Made by a program: the position numbers and the translations under genes. DNA of 64,000 nt, taken from CAYSSJ01 sp964433675 (GTDB lineage Bacteria; Cloacimonadota; Cloacimonadia; Cloacimonadales; TCS61). The stretch covers positions 25,855-89,854 of the forward strand of contig CAYSSJ010000010.1 of assembly GCA_964433675.1 (NCBI GenBank). The letters run 5' to 3'. Numbering within the stretch: the stretch's first letter is position 1; every line of letters starts with the position of its first letter. Below, in pieces: positions 42,261-52,600 of the stretch. A model generated the notes under the pieces. It worked only from the letters and a program-made list of their open reading frames with translations. It did not search any database and was not told where the DNA came from.

Positions 42261-43430
42261 TTAGTTCCTCAATCTCGGTTCGGCGAATGTTTTCAGAGTA
42301 TGAACCGGATTTTCCGCTTTTGCTAATAAGATCATAGCTGCGATTACGAATGGTTTGAAACCGGCTTGCGTATAAGTGTGGTGGATGCTGTTGTCAAACA
42401 CATCTTTGCTCACTTCACCATGTTCACAATTGAACCCTGTTATATCTGCAGGTAGGGGGTGCATATATAGAGCATTATTCGTTTTGGACATCATCTCTCT
42501 ATTGCATTCCCAAGCGATATGTTTCTCATTTTCCGCCAAACATTCTTGTTCCAACCTCTCTAGTGCTGCAATATCTCCATTTTGCAGATATTCGCTCCTT
42601 CTTTGCATCACATTTATAGGAGCCCATGATTTGGGACAAACGACATCTGCAGCTTGGAAAGCTTCCTTCATATTATTCGTTATTGTGAATTTTCCACCCG
42701 ATTCTGCAGTTTGTTTTTCTGCTTGGCTGACAACTTCCGGCAGCAGATCATATCCTTCAGGATGTGCCAGGGTTACATCCGCACCGAATCGGGTGAGCAA
42801 TCCGATCATCCCTTGTGCAACCGAGAGTGGTTTGCCGTAACTTGGTGAATATGCCCAGCTCATCACGATTTTCCTGTCGCGGATTTGATCAAATCCACCG
42901 AAATGTTGCTTTAGCTGCGTCAGATCAGCCAAAGATTGAGTAGGGTGATCAATATCGGATTGCAGATTGATGATCATCGGCAATTGAGCTAATATGCCGT
43001 TTTTAAACCCGAATTTGACAGCCTCGGCGAATTGGCGTTGATATCGGTCTCCTACGCCGATAAACATATCATCGCGGATACCGACCACTTCCGTGAGAAA
43101 TGAGATCATATTGGCAGTTTCTCGTACCGATTCTCCGTGACTAATCTGCGAGGTTTTCTCGTCTAATTCCTGAACTGCAAGTCCGAGCGCATTCGCTGCG
43201 GAAGCGAAACTGAAACGGGTGCGTGTCGATTTGTCGCGGAATATGGATACCGCTAAGCCACTATGGAAAATCTTAAAATGCTTTTTCTGATAATGCAGCT
43301 CTTTTAGTAGCTCAGCGCAGGTAACTATCGCTTTCAAATTTTGAAGTGAGTGTTCCCAAGTAAGCAAGAGATTTTTGTTTTTTAGATTGAAATCGAGATC
43401 TTGCAGAAGTTCTGTTTTTTCAGTATTCAT
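42261..43430 (-). CDS. ygeW: YgeW-like carbamoyltransferase
   Basis: A 389-aa aspartate/ornithine carbamoyltransferase-fold protein, near the 396 aa of E. coli YgeW. The carbamoyl-phosphate loop FRDKSTRTRFSFASA, the HPTQSLADLTQL segment and the C-terminal MHPLPADITG are clear. YgeW belongs to a knotted group whose substrate is not ornithine or aspartate and is linked to purine catabolism. It overlaps YgeY by 4 nt. A carbamate kinase (YqeA) to turn the released carbamoyl phosphate into ATP is not encoded in the cluster here. Confidence 0.85.
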   Translation of the reverse strand: MNTEKTELLQDLDFNLKNKNLLLTWEHSLQNLKAIVTCAELLKELHYQKKHFKIFHSGLAVSIFRDKSTRTRFSFASAANALGLAVQELDEKTSQISHGESVRETANMISFLTEVVGIRDDMFIGVGDRYQRQFAEAVKFGFKNGILAQLPMIINLQSDIDHPTQSLADLTQLKQHFGGFDQIRDRKIVMSWAYSPSYGKPLSVAQGMIGLLTRFGADVTLAHPEGYDLLPEVVSQAEKQTAESGGKFTITNNMKEAFQAADVVCPKSWAPINVMQRRSEYLQNGDIAALERLEQECLAENEKHIAWECNREMMSKTNNALYMHPLPADITGFNCEHGEVSKDVFDNSIHHTYTQAGFKPFVIAAMILLAKAENPVHTLKTFAEPRLRN

Positions 43431-44644
43431 TTTTTTACCTCCTCTTCGTTCAGCTTAGCTACCAAAGCGGCATAAAATGATGAAGCAGCACTCAGATCGG
43501 ATATTTTGATACTCTCGTTTGGTGCATGCGCTTCTATTTCATCGCCGGGTCCCATTCCAATGCACTTGATCTCTGGATGTTTGCCCATGATACTCACACA
43601 ATTGGTGCTAAAAGTCCACTTACCGATATTCGGTCTGCGATTCAGTGTGTTTTCATAAGCCTGAGTTGCAGTATGCAAATATGGTGAATCTGCTTCCAAA
43701 ACCCAGAAGGGGTAGAATTTTTCGATCGGATAAACCTTGCCTGTATAAGCAGATTCGTCATAATGTAAAATCTTGATTTTAGCATCTCTTTCACCTGCAA
43801 CTTCACAGCATTGTTTAAGCTCAGCAATCACAGTTTCGCGGGTTTCATTTTTAGTAAGACGTCGATCGAGCTGCAACATCGCGTAATCTGCTACTGCACA
43901 TTGACTGGGAGAGTCGGAATTTATAATCGTAGCTGTAACAGTTCCTTTGCCCAGAAAAGGATCGCTAACGAGCCGGTAGTTCAATTTTTCGATTTCCAAA
44001 GCGATTTTGCTAATTTTGTAGATAGCATTATCACCTCTTTCGGGAGCAGAGCCATGACATGAGATACCTTTTACCTCGAGTCTGATCTCCATCCTCCCGC
44101 GTTGCCCACGATAGAGATTTAAGCTGGTCGGCTCGGTACTGACCACCAATTCGGGTCGGATCCCTTCTTCATTTATCAGATGATCCCATGCAATACCGTC
44201 GCAATCTTCCTCCATTACCGTTCCGGTGAATAAAATGGTGAAGTAATTGTTTAGATTCAAATCTTTTATCATTTTAGCAGAGATCAGCATAGCTGCCATA
44301 CCTCCGAGTTGATCGGCAGCACCTCGTCCCCAAACTCGTCCACCTTTTATCAATCCGGCGTGTGGTGGGAAATTCCAATTTGTCAAATTACCCGGATAGA
44401 CCGTATCAATGTGGGCATCGAAGGCTATCAAACGCGTCCCACTTCCTATTCTACCGATGATCGAGCCGAGAGCATCGAGACGAACTTCATCGAAGCCGTA
44501 TGCTTCCATTTTAGTTTGGATAAATGCTGCCATCTGCTTCTCTTTGGTAGAATAAGACGGTATTTTTACCATCTCAGCCAATAGTTCGGCTGTCTCCATC
44601 TCGTAATCCAGCGATAGATTTCGTATCTTTTTATATATATTCAT
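43427..44644 (-). CDS. ygeY: YgeY-like M20 metallohydrolase
   Basis: A 405-aa dinuclear zinc hydrolase of the M20 family, matching YgeY (403 aa). Metal ligands are in FDAHIDTVYPG (H and D), the central Asp in GRGAADQLGGMAAML, the EE pair in TGTVMEEDCDGI, and the C-terminal His lies in AHAPNESIKIS. YgeY acts with YgeW in purine breakdown, probably removing an acyl or carbamoyl group. A 109-bp gap separates it from YgfK, and its AAAGGAG site is 9 nt before the ATG. It has a 4-nt overlap with the YgeW-like gene. Confidence 0.88.
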   Translation of the reverse strand: MNIYKKIRNLSLDYEMETAELLAEMVKIPSYSTKEKQMAAFIQTKMEAYGFDEVRLDALGSIIGRIGSGTRLIAFDAHIDTVYPGNLTNWNFPPHAGLIKGGRVWGRGAADQLGGMAAMLISAKMIKDLNLNNYFTILFTGTVMEEDCDGIAWDHLINEEGIRPELVVSTEPTSLNLYRGQRGRMEIRLEVKGISCHGSAPERGDNAIYKISKIALEIEKLNYRLVSDPFLGKGTVTATIINSDSPSQCAVADYAMLQLDRRLTKNETRETVIAELKQCCEVAGERDAKIKILHYDESAYTGKVYPIEKFYPFWVLEADSPYLHTATQAYENTLNRRPNIGKWTFSTNCVSIMGKHPEIKCIGMGPGDEIEAHAPNESIKISDLSAASSFYAALVAKLNEEEVKK

Positions 44645-44753
44645 TCAGTTAGCTCCTTTCGTATTTTTCATTCTCGGAATCCGGAGCGTCGGAAAATGCA
44701 CGACAGCCTTCTCATACGATAGATACGTTTGAGCTCATCAATGATAAACTTGT

Positions 44754-47700
44754 TCATAAGAGAATGTATTTGTGGTTTTTGTAAATAGATTGAATGAAAT
44801 CTCTAACACTTTTAGTTTCGATATCTGTATCGATAACCTTTCCTGTGACATCGAGAACAACATTAAATATATTATGGTCTATTCTTGTAATAAATCGCCA
44901 GCTATTCTCAGCAGGAATGGCTAAAAAGAAGCCGTTATTCTCCGATTTTTCAAGCTCACTTTCAGTTGAGAAAAAGGTGAACTTATCCCTGTAGGGTTTA
45001 CCTTGATAGGGACAGAAAGTTTCGCAATTGCCACATTCATTGCAGAGAGCATCGATATGAAGAATCTGATACATATCTTGCCTACCAGCGACTGAAACGG
45101 CAAGATTAGCTCTATTGGGACAGACTTCCACACATTTATTGCAGATGGTGTTGCACTCCAAACAGCGTTTACATTCGTCTGATATCCGGTTCTCTGAGCT
45201 AAGCTCATCATAAGTGGGTGAAATGATCGCTTTTTTCTGCTTGATGGATTCTAATTGTGAATTCAGATCGAAGTTTATCTTTGGTAACTCCGAAAGCTTC
45301 TTGTTTTCTTTTTCGACGATAGCAGTTGCGATATCGGAGCCGTCGGAGATAGCTTTGATAACCGAAGTAGGACCACGATAGGCATCTCCACCGATGAATA
45401 CATCCTCTTTGTTGGTCTGTAGGTATTTATCGGTTTTTATATTACCGTCCGAAGTTAGTTCGATTCCATTGGTTTTCAAGAATTCATAGTCTGTCTCTTC
45501 GCCGATAGCGAGGATCAGTTTGTCGATTTGGAATTCCGTAAACTCGTCTTTTATAGCTACCGGTTTTCTTCGCCCGGATTCATCTGCAGCACCGAGTCTC
45601 ATCTTCTGACATACGAGCTTACCATTTTCGTAGCAGACGGGGGAGAGCAGAGGATGGAACTGCACACCATCACGGATGGCGTTATCAAATTCTTCTCTAT
45701 CAGCGGGCATGTATTCTAACGTTCTTCGATATATCAGATGCACATTCTCTGCATTTTGTGTTCGGATAGCTGCTCTGGCACTGTCCATAGCTGAGTTGCC
45801 ACCACCGATAATTGCTATATTTCTGCCATAATCGTCACTCTCCGAATTTTTATTGAAATCTTCCAAAAAATCGATTGCATCGACTATTGATTCATTACCG
45901 GTCTTGAATTCTAATTCTCTACTCTGCCAAGCTCCGATAGCCAAAATTATGTATTGATAATCGGCATTTTTCAAACTGTCGAGTGTGATAGCTTCGATGC
46001 CAAACTTAAACTTAACTCCCACACTTTCGATCAGTTTTAGATCATTGTCTATTGCTTTTTCCGGTAAGCGGAAGTGAGGGATAACATAGCGCACCATTCC
46101 ACCGGCTTTCTCTCTCTTATCAAAGATAGTTATATCAAATCCGCTTTTTGCTAAAAAATAACCGGCAGAAAGACCGCACGGTCCGGCTCCGACTACTGCC
46201 ACTTTCGGCATTTTAGCTGAGACATTTTCTGTTTGCTTCTCCATATAATGCTCGAACCCACCCTCTGCTGCTACTTTTTTCAGTTCGCGTATCGATACCG
46301 ACTCTTCATAATCGTTTCTCACGCATTTTAGTGTGCAATTGTGATCGCAGATATAGCCGGTGATAAAGGGAAGTGGGTTTTTGCTAATTATCAGTTTGTA
46401 AGCTTCCTCAAAACGATTCTCGTTGATAAGACGGATATATTCCGGCACATCCTGACCGATCGGGCAGCCGTGTTTACAAGGCGCTGTATAGCAATCCAGC
46501 ATCTGAAGCTCATCATCCAACTTCATCTTATCCAATCTGCGGGTATTTTTCTGATAGATTGGATCTGCTAGCGCCTCCGCGGCAAGTTTGGCTGTTAGTT
46601 CTGTGCGGACAAACTGTGGGATTTCATCAGTTTTTATCTTATCAGCCAACTCTGCCAGCTGGATCAATCTTTCGTAGCCTCCCGGTTTCAGCAGTTCGGT
46701 AGCAAAAGTGATCGGCTTGATCCCGGCTTTGATCAAGTCTATCAGGTTAAAGTAATTTGCTCCACCACAAAAAGAGATCGGTAATCTGCCCTCGAACTCA
46801 TCTGCTAATTTTGCTACCAGATTGATAGTAAGCGGATATAGCGATCTGCCGCTCATATACATCTCTACGCCGGGGAGTATTTTTTTGGCATTCACAACCG
46901 GAAGTGTGTTGGAAAGTTTCACGCCAAAAACTCGGTCATTTTCCGCAGCTACTTTTTGCAGATTAGCCAACATCTCTACAGCATCTTCGTATTGCATATC
47001 GTTTATAAATGTCTCTTTTTTTAAAACAATATTATAGCCCAAGTTATCCAGTATATCGCTAGCCTGCTCGTATCCTAGGAGGGTGGGATTCAGTTTCACA
47101 AAAGTGTGTAATTTTTTCTCTTGCAGAAGATAGCGGCATATCTGCTCCTGTTCGATTGGCGGACAGCCGTGCATAGTGGATAAAGTTACGGAAGAGCAAA
47201 TATGCGGACTGATAGTATCTATATAGCTTTCATCATTTATACCGGGGATGGCTTTGTTTTTGATCTCGGTTTTAGCTATGTTTAGATAAGTTTGAAATAG
47301 TTTCGTGTGGCGTGCATCTTTCAGATTTTCGATGAAGTTATTAACTTTTGCGGAACGAATTCCTTCGAGATCATAGCCGATACTCATATTGAATATGAAA
47401 TTTCTCTCATCAGATGAGGACAAGCCCAGCATTTTGTTGAGGATATGGATTAGAATCCAAGCTTTGAGATATTCATCATAAGCTTCGGCGAGAGATAGTT
47501 CGGTAGACCATTCGGTATTGTATCCTTCATCTTGAGCTTCGATACAAGGTTTGTCAATATCCAAATTATCCAATATTTGCACAGTTTTGAGCTCGATGTA
47601 TCGGCTGCCACATAAATAGGCAGAGACGATATTCTGAGCAGATTGAGTGTGAGGTCCTGCTGCCGGTCCGAGTAGCGTTTCGCATTTCTCATCAAATACA

Positions 47701-47828
47701 GCGTAAGGCTTTTTATCTTTTTTAGAGAAAAACTTTTGGATTCCGAATATAGTTTGCTGATTAGCATATTCCTCTATTATCCATCTCAGCATTTTCTTGA
47801 ACGAGATGGGTTGCATAACTTCACTCAT
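44754..47828 (-). CDS. ygfK: YgfK-like Fe-S flavoprotein (putative selenate reductase subunit)
   Basis: A 1024-aa protein close to E. coli YgfK (1032 aa). I set the start at 47828 (GAGGGG about 5 nt before ATG); the longer frame to 48035 runs into ssnA. The N-terminal half is dihydroorotate-dehydrogenase-like (MLRWIIEEY, GPAAGPHTQSAQNIVSAY, IELKTVQILDNL). The second half is like glutamate synthase small subunit: cysteines in CKHGCPIGQ, DHNCTLKC, the FAD site VVGAGPCGLSAGYFLA and a second NAD-binding GGGNSAMDSARAA. Two C-terminal ferredoxin motifs (CKRCLECNTICNKCVEVCP; CNECGNCETFCP) follow. It probably carries electrons for reductive purine degradation. Overlap with ssnA is 8 nt. Confidence 0.93.
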   Translation of the reverse strand: MSEVMQPISFKKMLRWIIEEYANQQTIFGIQKFFSKKDKKPYAVFDEKCETLLGPAAGPHTQSAQNIVSAYLCGSRYIELKTVQILDNLDIDKPCIEAQDEGYNTEWSTELSLAEAYDEYLKAWILIHILNKMLGLSSSDERNFIFNMSIGYDLEGIRSAKVNNFIENLKDARHTKLFQTYLNIAKTEIKNKAIPGINDESYIDTISPHICSSVTLSTMHGCPPIEQEQICRYLLQEKKLHTFVKLNPTLLGYEQASDILDNLGYNIVLKKETFINDMQYEDAVEMLANLQKVAAENDRVFGVKLSNTLPVVNAKKILPGVEMYMSGRSLYPLTINLVAKLADEFEGRLPISFCGGANYFNLIDLIKAGIKPITFATELLKPGGYERLIQLAELADKIKTDEIPQFVRTELTAKLAAEALADPIYQKNTRRLDKMKLDDELQMLDCYTAPCKHGCPIGQDVPEYIRLINENRFEEAYKLIISKNPLPFITGYICDHNCTLKCVRNDYEESVSIRELKKVAAEGGFEHYMEKQTENVSAKMPKVAVVGAGPCGLSAGYFLAKSGFDITIFDKREKAGGMVRYVIPHFRLPEKAIDNDLKLIESVGVKFKFGIEAITLDSLKNADYQYIILAIGAWQSRELEFKTGNESIVDAIDFLEDFNKNSESDDYGRNIAIIGGGNSAMDSARAAIRTQNAENVHLIYRRTLEYMPADREEFDNAIRDGVQFHPLLSPVCYENGKLVCQKMRLGAADESGRRKPVAIKDEFTEFQIDKLILAIGEETDYEFLKTNGIELTSDGNIKTDKYLQTNKEDVFIGGDAYRGPTSVIKAISDGSDIATAIVEKENKKLSELPKINFDLNSQLESIKQKKAIISPTYDELSSENRISDECKRCLECNTICNKCVEVCPNRANLAVSVAGRQDMYQILHIDALCNECGNCETFCPYQGKPYRDKFTFFSTESELEKSENNGFFLAIPAENSWRFITRIDHNIFNVVLDVTGKVIDTDIETKSVRDFIQSIYKNHKYILL

Positions 47829-49140
47829 AAATCCCCTCACTTTTGATTTGCTGCTTGGCTTGTTTGAATTTTTCAAAGAGTTTTTTGGAAATCTCAGCTG
47901 CTTCTTTTTTGAGTTCCGGATACGGATCGATGGTGATATGATAATCTTCCAAGAGGATTTTGTCTTGTTTGAAAAGAAAACGGCAGCGAGATTCGGTGAT
48001 AGCGAAGATAAAATGAGCCAAAAATGTATCGTCATTTAGAGGAGTGGCAGCTTCATAATCGAAAATGGCAATATCAGCGGGTTCTCCTTCTCTGATCCCG
48101 AGTGGTAAACCGAATGTTTCTTTCAGACGGTAGTTATTTTTCAGCAGAGCTTCCATCTCGGCATAACCGAGATCAGGGGATTGATTTAGGTAGTTGGTCA
48201 TCAACATCGAATTTTTCATCGCTTTGAGAGCATTGGAATGCATGCCGTCTGTCCCAACTGTAGTCTTGATACCAGCATTGATAAACTTGTGGATATTTCC
48301 GACATTGAGCCCGTTTTTCATATTGGAATCTACCGCTTGAACTATATAGATATCTCTATTTTTGAGGATTTTGATATCATTCTCTTCCAAATTGCTGCAG
48401 TGTACCAATATCGAGTTTGGGCGCAGCAACCCGAATCTGTCCAATCTCTGCACCGGTGTGCAACCATATCTCTTTTTAGTTTCCAGCACATCGATTTCAG
48501 CTTCGGCTATGTGGATATGGATAGGATGATCACCGGTTTTATCAGCTATGGTTTGCAGACTCTCATCACTGAGTGTAAATGAAGCGTGCATTCCGATCAT
48601 ACCTTTGACAGACTCATATTTGCCGGATTCTGCGAAGTTGATATTTTCAGCCAAAGATCTGGCAAAAAAATCCTGCCCATTTCTGTCCGATAGTTCAAAG
48701 GCAATACTTCCAGCCAGACAGTACTCTTTGAATATAGCTGCCATCTTACTCAGGACACCATTGACTTGAGCGGAAACATGATGGTCGAATATGGTAGTAA
48801 CACCATTTTGCAGACATTGCTGCGCTGTTAGGACGGTGGAGAGCATCATATCTTTGGTTTCCAAAGAGCGGTCTAATGTCCACCAGAGATTCTTCAGATT
48901 ACCCAAGAAATTCCCGAAGGGAACATCACAAGGCACACCTTTGGATAAAGCCGAATAAATATGATGATGACCGATGGTGAGCGCAGGCAGAGCTATCTGT
49001 CCATGTGCGTCGAAGATATGGTCTACTCTGTCCATAGGAGAATCATATCGCACAAGTCCATTTTCTAAGTAAATATCTCTCTCTTTGATTCTGAACCTAT
49101 CCGGGTCAAACAAATTTGCTCCACGTATGAGAATATTCAT
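47821..49140 (-). CDS. ssnA: SsnA-like metal-dependent amidohydrolase
   Basis: A 439-aa amidohydrolase (E. coli SsnA 442 aa). Metal ligands are LTIGHHHIYSA (HxH), IHIHIAEAE, LVHCSNL and GTDGMHSNALKA. The family includes cytosine and guanine deaminases; in purine clusters SsnA is thought to open or deaminate a purine-derived ring. The start at 49140 follows the 2Fe-2S gene with 2 nt between. It overlaps YgfK by 8 nt. It lies between the 2Fe-2S subunit and YgfK, the same neighbourhood as in E. coli and gut anaerobes. Confidence 0.9.
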   Translation of the reverse strand: MNILIRGANLFDPDRFRIKERDIYLENGLVRYDSPMDRVDHIFDAHGQIALPALTIGHHHIYSALSKGVPCDVPFGNFLGNLKNLWWTLDRSLETKDMMLSTVLTAQQCLQNGVTTIFDHHVSAQVNGVLSKMAAIFKEYCLAGSIAFELSDRNGQDFFARSLAENINFAESGKYESVKGMIGMHASFTLSDESLQTIADKTGDHPIHIHIAEAEIDVLETKKRYGCTPVQRLDRFGLLRPNSILVHCSNLEENDIKILKNRDIYIVQAVDSNMKNGLNVGNIHKFINAGIKTTVGTDGMHSNALKAMKNSMLMTNYLNQSPDLGYAEMEALLKNNYRLKETFGLPLGIREGEPADIAIFDYEAATPLNDDTFLAHFIFAITESRCRFLFKQDKILLEDYHITIDPYPELKKEAAEISKKLFEKFKQAKQQIKSEGIYE

Positions 49141-49142
49141 GA

Positions 49143-49607
49143 TCAGACTCCTTTCTTAATTACTGCTTGTATGGACTGAATTATCGGAATATAGCCGGTA
49201 CAGCGACACAGGTTACCTTCCAGATCGGTTTTGATCTCATCTATTGTCGGATTTGGATTTTTGTCCAAAAGCGCTTTGGCACTCATCAGCATTCCGGGCG
49301 TGCAAAACCCGCACTGGATAGCACCATGGTCCAGAAAAGCTTCTTTGAGAAGACTCAAAATCTTGTCTTTATCTAAGTTTTCGATCGTCTCTATCTTAGC
49401 ATCTTGCAGATGAGTTGCCAATACCAGACAGGAATTTACCGCCTCTTTGTTCATAATCACTGTGCAGGCTCCACATTCGCCAATCCCGCAGCCTTCTTTG
49501 GTTCCCATCAGACCGAGTTCGTCACGCAATATATCCAAAAGTCGCATATTATCCGGCACCGTCAGTGTGACTTTTTTACCGTTAACTTCAAAATTTATCG
49601 TGTTCAT
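49143..49607 (-). CDS. molybdenum hydroxylase 2Fe-2S subunit (XdhC-like)
   Basis: A 154-aa subunit with two [2Fe-2S] clusters: CGIGECGACTVIM with a later Cys (VNSC), then IQCGFCTPGML and NLCRCTGYIPI. It matches the normal motif CGFCTPG, unlike its paralogue at 36925-37401. Its start overlaps the stop of the Mo-FAD fusion gene by 4 nt (49607-49604), so the pair would form one enzyme and no separate FAD subunit is needed. Confidence 0.92.
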   Translation of the reverse strand: MNTINFEVNGKKVTLTVPDNMRLLDILRDELGLMGTKEGCGIGECGACTVIMNKEAVNSCLVLATHLQDAKIETIENLDKDKILSLLKEAFLDHGAIQCGFCTPGMLMSAKALLDKNPNPTIDEIKTDLEGNLCRCTGYIPIIQSIQAVIKKGV

Positions 49608-52600
49608 TTATCTTCCTTTCTTTGACGTAAGATGTCCAAAAGTGCTTCCTGACAAAGACTTATAAATACCGGTTTCTTATAAACCGCCGACCATCTGCCG
49701 CCAATCTCGCTTTCGATCTTATCGGAAAGAGGTTTTTCGATGGCAAGAATAAGATTGTCAGTGAGTTTGTTCCCGAGCAATTTATCTTCTACATCATATA
49801 TCCTTTGCGGACGGGAAAACATAGCGCCATCTACTAGACGGGCACTTGTGATAATGTCCTTATCATCGAAAATCAAAATTATGCTGACACTCATTCGAGT
49901 GATGCTCATACTGTTTCGTCTGCCCAGTTGATAATAGCTGTGATAGATATTTTCTGTCCTCAATTTGGGAATTATGATCTCGGTTAAAAGCTCATTTTTC
50001 TTTATCCCGGTTTTATAACCGTGTTCGATAAATGTTGCAAGTGGAATAATTCTCTCTTTTGTTGAAGAAACAAGTTTCACTTTGGCATCATAGGCGATAA
50101 GAGGGGGAACCGAGTCGGCGCAGGGAGCAGCATTGACGATATTACCGCCGATAGTAGCCCGGTTACGTATCTGAAGTGAGCCGATCTTCTTACAAGCTTC
50201 GACAAGTAGTGGAAAGATTTTCTTTATCCTGCTGTTTGAAACAATTCTAGAAAAAGTTTCCCCGGCAGAAATAATCAGTTCATCCTCATTCTCAGTGATA
50301 CCTTTCAATTCTGGTAGTGATGAGATATCGACCAATTGGAGCGAAGTTTGTACATGGCGCGCAGTGACCAGAATATCCGTCCCACCTGCCAAGATTTTGT
50401 GCTTTTCATCTGCCAAAATATCTAATGCTGCGCTCAATTTTTTTGGTTTGCTGGTGGTGATATCGGCAAGATACGGTGATTTTCGCTTGTTATGAGCTTG
50501 TTTTTCGGCACTCTGCCTTTCAGGTTTGCGCAGATTTTTGCCCAGTTGCACTTGTTCGAGAGTTAGCGGTATGCGGTAATTGAATTTCCCACAAGCGAAC
50601 GCATAGGCATTATTTATAGCTGCAGCGGTGAGCTCTATCGGTGGTTCTCCCAAACTTTTGGCACCATAGGGACCGTACTTATCCGGATTCTCTACCAAAA
50701 TCGCTTCGATATGAGGAACATCTTTGATAGTTGGTATGAGATATTCGTCCAAGTTTTTGGATTTTATAACTCCGGCTTGGGTATTGAGGTCTTCCAAAAC
50801 TCCATAACCAATTCCCTGAGTAACCCCGCCAAAGATCTGCCCTTCAGCTCCCAAGCGGTTGATCACCTTACCCACATCGTGGGCAGCTGTCACCTTTTCC
50901 ACTTCTATCTTGCCGGTATATGTATCTACTTTGACCTGAGCGATCTGGCAGCCATATACATAGGTAAAATACGCATCTCCCTGTCCGGTCGTTTCTTCCC
51001 AATTCACTTTCGGTCCTTTGAACCATCCGTAGGCAGACAAATTTACGCCAGCCGCATAGGTTTTTTGTACTGCAGCTTTGAAACTGATGAATTCATTTTT
51101 TGATTTTGCTTTGCAGATCTTGCCATCCGACCAGATTGTCTCTTCTAGCTTCGTTACTTGCAATTCGTCTTTAATTACAGAGAAGATGTTGGATTTTATC
51201 TGTTGGGCAGCGTCCAATACAGCATTGCCACCTACCATGGTTCCCCGTGAGGCAACAGTCGGTCCACCATCGGCAATTGTCGAGGTTTGTGGCTCCAAAA
51301 ATACTATATCTCCCAGATTTATTCCCAAAGCATCTGCTGCAATTAGAGAGAGAGAGGTGCGCAAACCCTGTCCGTTTTCGTTCACACCGACAAATACGAT
51401 CACACTACTATCAGCTTGAACAGAGACGATAGCGGAAGAAAAATCGGTTCCTTCCGCACCAAGGGAACAGCCCCGGAAACTACAAGCCAAACCGATCCCG
51501 TATTTGTAGCGTTTGCTACTTTCGTTTTTTTGTTTATACTCAGAGCGGATATCGTGATATGAGCTTTTAGCAACAGCTTCGTCTATTACTTGCTGAAGCG
51601 AGACTGTATGTTTATGAAGCTTCTGACCGCTTGCGGTGATGCTATCTTGTCGGTAGCCGTTTATACGTCTGATCTCCAGAGGTGATATATTGCACAGCGA
51701 TGCGATTTCATCCATGAGTGATTCCTGGGCGAAAACGATCTGAGGTGAGCCAAATCCTCTGAAAGCGGAAGTATAACAATTGTTCGTATAAACTCCTTTG
51801 ATATCGGTGCGCACATGCTCGATCTCATAAGGACCGGTAGCTTGCACGACAGAACGCCAATTGACGAAAAAAGTGAGTGCTCCATAGGCACCACTATCGG
51901 CGAGGATATCTATCCCCATCGCTTTGATCTTACCATCGGGACGAAATCCCACCTTATATTTCATAATATAGGGATGACGCTTATAGCTCTCTCTGATAGA
52001 GTTCTCACGATTATAAGTAAGCTTCACCGGTTTAGAGGTCATTTTTGTCAATAATGCTGTTCTGCATGCCATACAATTGGCAATATCGTCTTTTCCTCCG
52101 AATGAACCACCCAGATTGGAAGGCATCACATTCACTTGGTTCAGATTGAGCCCCATGAAGCTGGCTACCATTTTTCTGGTAGTATATTGGTTTTGGATGG
52201 AACCGTAAATTTGGACACCGCCTGTTGTATGATCCGGCGCTGCTGTAACAGTTTCCGGCTCTATATAAGCGTGTTCTACAAAGCCGGTATTGTAAGTGCG
52301 CTCAATAACATGCTCCGATTCGGATAGAGCTTTGTCTGCATCACCTTTGATGAGCGGGTAGTGAACGACGATATTGGAATTGTATTCCGGATGAATTAGT
52401 CTGGTGGTTGGTTTGACAGCTTCTTGCGGGTCGGTAATCGGTTCATATGATTGATAAGATATCTCTATTGCATCAGCAGCAGCCTGAGCTTCTATTTTAC
52501 TAGCGGCAGCAACAACTGCCACTACATCACCATGGTATCTGATCTCATCATCTATGATCGGAAGATGGTCTTGGCGCACCAACCCGATCCGTGGTGAACC

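Noticed and set aside
47829..48035. Longer start for YgfK at 48035 that would add 69 residues
   Set aside because: The extra residues lie inside ssnA in another frame and do not resemble YgfK; the ATG at 47828 has GAGGGG and matches the known N-terminus.
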